From the NCBI GenBank assembly GCA_025456105.1, contig JALOLG010000042.1, positions 1 to 8,261 of the forward strand: 8,261 bases of DNA, given 5' to 3'. The translations under genes were made by a program, and so were the position numbers. Shown piece by piece: positions 6,194-8,261 of the stretch (its first letter is position 1; each line of letters opens with the position of its first letter). Source of the DNA: Ilumatobacteraceae bacterium. Its GTDB lineage: Bacteria > Actinomycetota > Acidimicrobiia > Acidimicrobiales > Ilumatobacteraceae. Under the pieces are notes generated by a model. It was not told where the DNA came from and ran no database searches. It was given only the letters and a program-made list of their open reading frames with translations.

Positions 6194-7415
6194 GGTGGTC
6201 GTCCCCCTGGTCAGTGGTGGGCTGGTCGTGGTCACGCCACCACACGGCGAGTCGGGTCGCGGCGGCCCGGAACAGCGGTGCGGCATCGGGGTCGTCGTGA
6301 GCGGCGTGGAAGCAGGCGAGCGTGTACTTCGCCAGGTGTGCGTCGTGGTGGGTGGCCGCGTGCGTGGCGAGCTCACGCTCGACGTCGCGCGGGTCGTTCG
6401 CATGCCAGGCCTGGGCTACGGCGTCGTCGACGTCGGCCTCGAGCAGGGGCCCATGCGCACTCGTCGGCGCCGGTCGCCAGTCGAGGTCGAGCGCGGTGCT
6501 CGACTGGGTGGCCCGGAAGCCGAGGACATAGGTGGCCGCGACGGCGACGGCTCGTCGCGGGTCGGCGGTCCGCGGGGCGATGGCGAGCGCTGCCTGGGGC
6601 ATGGTGAGGCAGTGGCTCCACCCGTACGGGGCGTTGGCCGGGTCGTCCTGGAGCATCGACATGGCCGCGATGCGCAGCAGCTGCCGGCGGGCTTCGTCGG
6701 TCGACAGCGATCGGGTGGGCGCGGCCAGCAGCTCCGCGGCCATGCCGCTCGCATCGACGAGGTGCATGGTGGGGTAGATGAAGTTGCTGCCGGGGTCGCC
6801 GGCGGAGGGTGGGGCAACCAGGACGTCGAGGAAGGTCGTCGGGGCCCGGCGAGTGTCGGCCGGTGGGGACTCGAACCAGCGGAGGGTCCAGTCCGGCCGG
6901 CGTGCGAGGTCGCGGACGAGAGCCCGGCCCGACCGGATGGCCGACTGGGGAGGTCGGTGCTGGCGCGTGAGCTGGTCGAGGAAGATCCCGAGATGGGCAG
7001 CGCCGCCGAGGTGAGCGAGCAGCTCGCCAGCGGCGGCGGCGACGAACCGGCCGATGGTGTGCCGTGCGGCGAGGTCGACGAGTGCCCGGTCGGCCTCGTC
7101 CGGCTCGCCACTGGCGATCGCCGCGGGGAGCGACAGTGTCGGTGACTCGGCCGAAACCGCCACGTGCGGGCTCCGGCCGGCCCACTCGGTGGCGATGTCG
7201 AGGATGCGCTGGCGAGCGTCCGCGCGCCGATCGGGTTCGACGGACGGCAGCAGCTCGGCCCGGGCCATGAGCTCGAGCGGTGCATGCAGCACGAACGAGT
7301 CGGCGTCTGCCGCCGGCGGCGACCCGAGCAGATCGAACACGGAGGTGACGAGCTCGCGGTCGCTGAGCCGGTCGGCGTGGTGGGTGAGCTGGTGGAGCGG
7401 CTGGTCGTGGTGCAT
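6183..7415 (-). CDS. conserved-looking His-rich protein of unknown function
   Basis: A 410-residue soluble, mostly helical-looking protein without signal peptide or membrane segments. It has two motif-like His clusters: NAPYGWSHCLTMPQA (261-275) and HDAHLAKYTLACF (357-369), plus NFIYPTMHLVDASG (211-224). The tail is rich in Asp and His (GDDHHDQ). These His motifs loosely recall questin-oxidase-like (DUF4243-type) proteins, but this is an impression from memory and I do not assign the function. The codon pattern and the ribosome site GAGG at 7424-7421, five bases before ATG 7415, support the start. The open frame upstream to 7763 lies inside the OsmC gene and is spurious. The stop overlaps the start of the membrane-protein gene by 11 bases. 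A GC-rich hairpin sits between it and the OsmC gene upstream. Confidence 0.8.
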   Translation of the reverse strand: MHHDQPLHQLTHHADRLSDRELVTSVFDLLGSPPAADADSFVLHAPLELMARAELLPSVEPDRRADARQRILDIATEWAGRSPHVAVSAESPTLSLPAAIASGEPDEADRALVDLAARHTIGRFVAAAAGELLAHLGGAAHLGIFLDQLTRQHRPPQSAIRSGRALVRDLARRPDWTLRWFESPPADTRRAPTTFLDVLVAPPSAGDPGSNFIYPTMHLVDASGMAAELLAAPTRSLSTDEARRQLLRIAAMSMLQDDPANAPYGWSHCLTMPQAALAIAPRTADPRRAVAVAATYVLGFRATQSSTALDLDWRPAPTSAHGPLLEADVDDAVAQAWHANDPRDVERELATHAATHHDAHLAKYTLACFHAAHDDPDAAPLFRAAATRLAVWWRDHDQPTTDQGDDHHDQ

Positions 7416-7440
7416 GACGTCCTCGTCTTCCGATCGTGTT

Positions 7441-7472
7441 CGTGGCCCGGGCCCTTCGCGGGCCCGGGCACG
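7441..7472 (-). terminator. GC-rich intercistronic hairpin
   Basis: An inverted repeat GCCCGGGCCC/GGGCCCGGGC (7445-7454 with 7460-7469) has a 5-nt loop, and CGTG/CACG at the outer ends can pair if one G is bulged. On the minus transcript it begins 14 bases after the OsmC stop and ends 16 bases before the next gene's GAGG ribosome site. No T-run follows. It may act as a partial terminator, or as a block to 3' exonuclease that keeps OsmC mRNA more abundant than the downstream genes. Confidence 0.6.
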
Positions 7473-7486
7473 TCGTGAGTGGTGGT

Positions 7487-8056
7487 TCAGCCGGCGTCGA
7501 TGCTCAGCTCGACGGGGACGGTGTTGGTGATGATGTCGTAGACCGCGGAGCGAGCCTTCGACTGCTCGACGAGGGAGGCGAGCACCTCGGGCGAGGCGTC
7601 GCCGCGGATCGTGAACTCGACCTTGATGCCCTGATAGCCGTTGCGGACGTCCTGGAGGCCGAAGATGCCGTTGAGGTCGATGTCGCCGCTGATGGTGGAG
7701 CGCACCTCGGTGAGGGTGACCTTGCGGGCCGCCGCGATGTTCGCGAGGCCGGCGGTGAGGCACGAGGCGAGGGCGTGGAGCACGAACTCGACCGGGGTCG
7801 GGCCGTTGTCCTGGCCGACGAGGACGGCGGGATGGTCGGCGTCGAAGACGAACGTGCGCTGATGGGCGCGCTCGTCGCCGACACCGAAGAAGTCCTCGAT
7901 GGTGGACTGGCTGTGGGTGCCGCTGACCCAGCGGTTGTGGTTGCGGAACTGGAACTTCGCGGCCTCAGGTGCCTGCTTGACGGCGTCGAGCGTGGCGAAG
8001 AGGGTGCTGCGGTCGACGCCGTTGAGCTCGGCGGGGTTCGTCTCGGTCATGGTCAT
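7487..8056 (-). CDS. OsmC-family protein with a single cysteine
   Basis: A 189-residue OsmC/Ohr-fold protein. The characteristic segment GPTPVEFVLHALASCLTAGL (85-104) carries the first-helix Cys (C99) of OsmC and Ohr peroxidases, which reduce organic hydroperoxides with a Cys pair. The second Cys is absent: the aligned segment SKARSAVYD (166-174) has Ala where classical members have a Cys-Pro, and C99 is the only Cys in the protein. A two-Cys peroxidase cycle is therefore unlikely; it may use one Cys with an external thiol, or bind a ligand or modify substrates in another way. ATG 8056 is preferred over ATG 8050 because GAGAGG (8070-8065) lies eight bases upstream. It follows the partial gene at the window edge by 43 bases and precedes the unknown His-rich gene by 71 bases. 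It probably belongs to the same operon. OsmC membership is firm; the substrate is not known. Confidence 0.93.
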   Translation of the reverse strand: MTMTETNPAELNGVDRSTLFATLDAVKQAPEAAKFQFRNHNRWVSGTHSQSTIEDFFGVGDERAHQRTFVFDADHPAVLVGQDNGPTPVEFVLHALASCLTAGLANIAAARKVTLTEVRSTISGDIDLNGIFGLQDVRNGYQGIKVEFTIRGDASPEVLASLVEQSKARSAVYDIITNTVPVELSIDAG

Positions 8057-8071
8057 GGGTGGTGCCTCTCT

Positions 8072-8097
8072 GGATGGTGGTGGGGTTGGGTTGGGTT
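8072..8097 (+). other. G-run tract in the OsmC gene leader
   Basis: Plus-strand G-runs (GG, GG, GG, GGGG, GGG, GGG) separated by one to two T-rich bases, including GGGTTGGGTT, could form a two-tetrad G-quadruplex in the template strand. The minus-strand mRNA is correspondingly C-rich and ends in the ribosome site of the OsmC gene. A simple low-complexity spacer is equally possible. Confidence 0.3.
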
Positions 8098-8099
8098 CG

Positions 8100-8261
8100 T
8101 CAGCGGAGGGCGCTGGCGACTGGGGTGAGCGCACGGTCGCCGGCGAGCTGCTCGGCCTGACGCTCGATGGCTCGCGAGAGCTCGACCTGGAGCTCGACGA
8201 ACTGCTCGGATGGTGGGAACTCGACGAACCGCTGCGTGAGGTCGAAGATCTCGCGCATGAG
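8100..8261 (-). CDS. 3' end of an unidentified gene (partial at window edge)
   Basis: The minus-strand frame is open from the window edge to TGA at 8102-8100 and gives 53 residues, beginning LMREIFDLTQRF and ending TPVASALR. Composition (EFPPSEQFVELQVELSRAIE) suggests an amphipathic helical C-terminus with typical actinobacterial codon use. ATG 8258 could be a start for a 52-residue protein, but no upstream sequence is available to judge it, and the C-terminus of a larger protein is more likely. I do not recognise the family. Its stop lies 43 bases before the OsmC gene, consistent with cotranscription. Confidence 0.6.
   Translation of the reverse strand, partial: LMREIFDLTQRFVEFPPSEQFVELQVELSRAIERQAEQLAGDRALTPVASALR

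Noticed and set aside
6036..7145. Plus-strand open frame of 369 codons opposite the His-rich protein gene
   Set aside because: Gly/Arg/Val-rich shadow. The opposite strand has the ribosome site, operon overlaps and motif-like sequence.
7436..8128. Plus-strand open frame opposite the OsmC gene
   Set aside because: Its translation is Asp/Glu/Gly/Val-rich antisense of a confidently recognised OsmC protein.

Overview
The window is strongly GC-rich, with GC-rich third codon positions, long spurious open frames on both strands, GTG starts and STAND-type cyclase proteins. This points to a high-GC actinomycete. An Acidimicrobiia-like lineage is my guess from the style of the proteins, not something the window proves. 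I see no insertion sequence, CRISPR array, integrase or phage gene, so it looks like chromosomal sequence.

Left part, plus strand. A complete initiator tRNA-fMet gene (104-180, CCA encoded) has a recognisable promoter (60-89) and a perfect 14-bp terminator hairpin (185-217). Next comes a tight two-gene unit: a small MoaD/ThiS-like ubiquitin-fold protein ending in free Gly-Gly (285-554), then a cytosolic six-Asp-box (BNR/sialidase-like) beta-propeller protein (557-1663). The codons for the Gly-Gly tail double as the Shine-Dalgarno sequence of the second gene. This pair is the best candidate in the window for an incompletely understood system.

Middle, plus strand. A 925-residue protein (1831-4608) combines a class III adenylate/guanylate cyclase domain, an NB-ARC/STAND NTPase and TPR repeats. 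Its adenine-selecting lysine is replaced by serine, and no DNA-binding output domain is visible. A 13-bp hairpin (4635-4676) separates it from the convergent minus-strand genes.

Right part, minus strand, read from right to left. The 3' end of an unidentified gene (stop at 8100) is followed by a single-cysteine OsmC-family protein (8056-7487), a His-rich protein of unknown function (7415-6183), a small multi-pass membrane protein (6193-5591) and an arylamine N-acetyltransferase with an intact Cys-His-Asp triad (5594-4758). The last three overlap by 11 and 4 bases and are almost certainly one transcript. A GC-rich hairpin lies in the 71-base gap between the OsmC gene and the unknown gene and may tune their relative expression. 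The operon's promoter lies outside the window. The gene set suggests handling of reactive or aromatic small molecules, but this is inference from NAT and OsmC alone.
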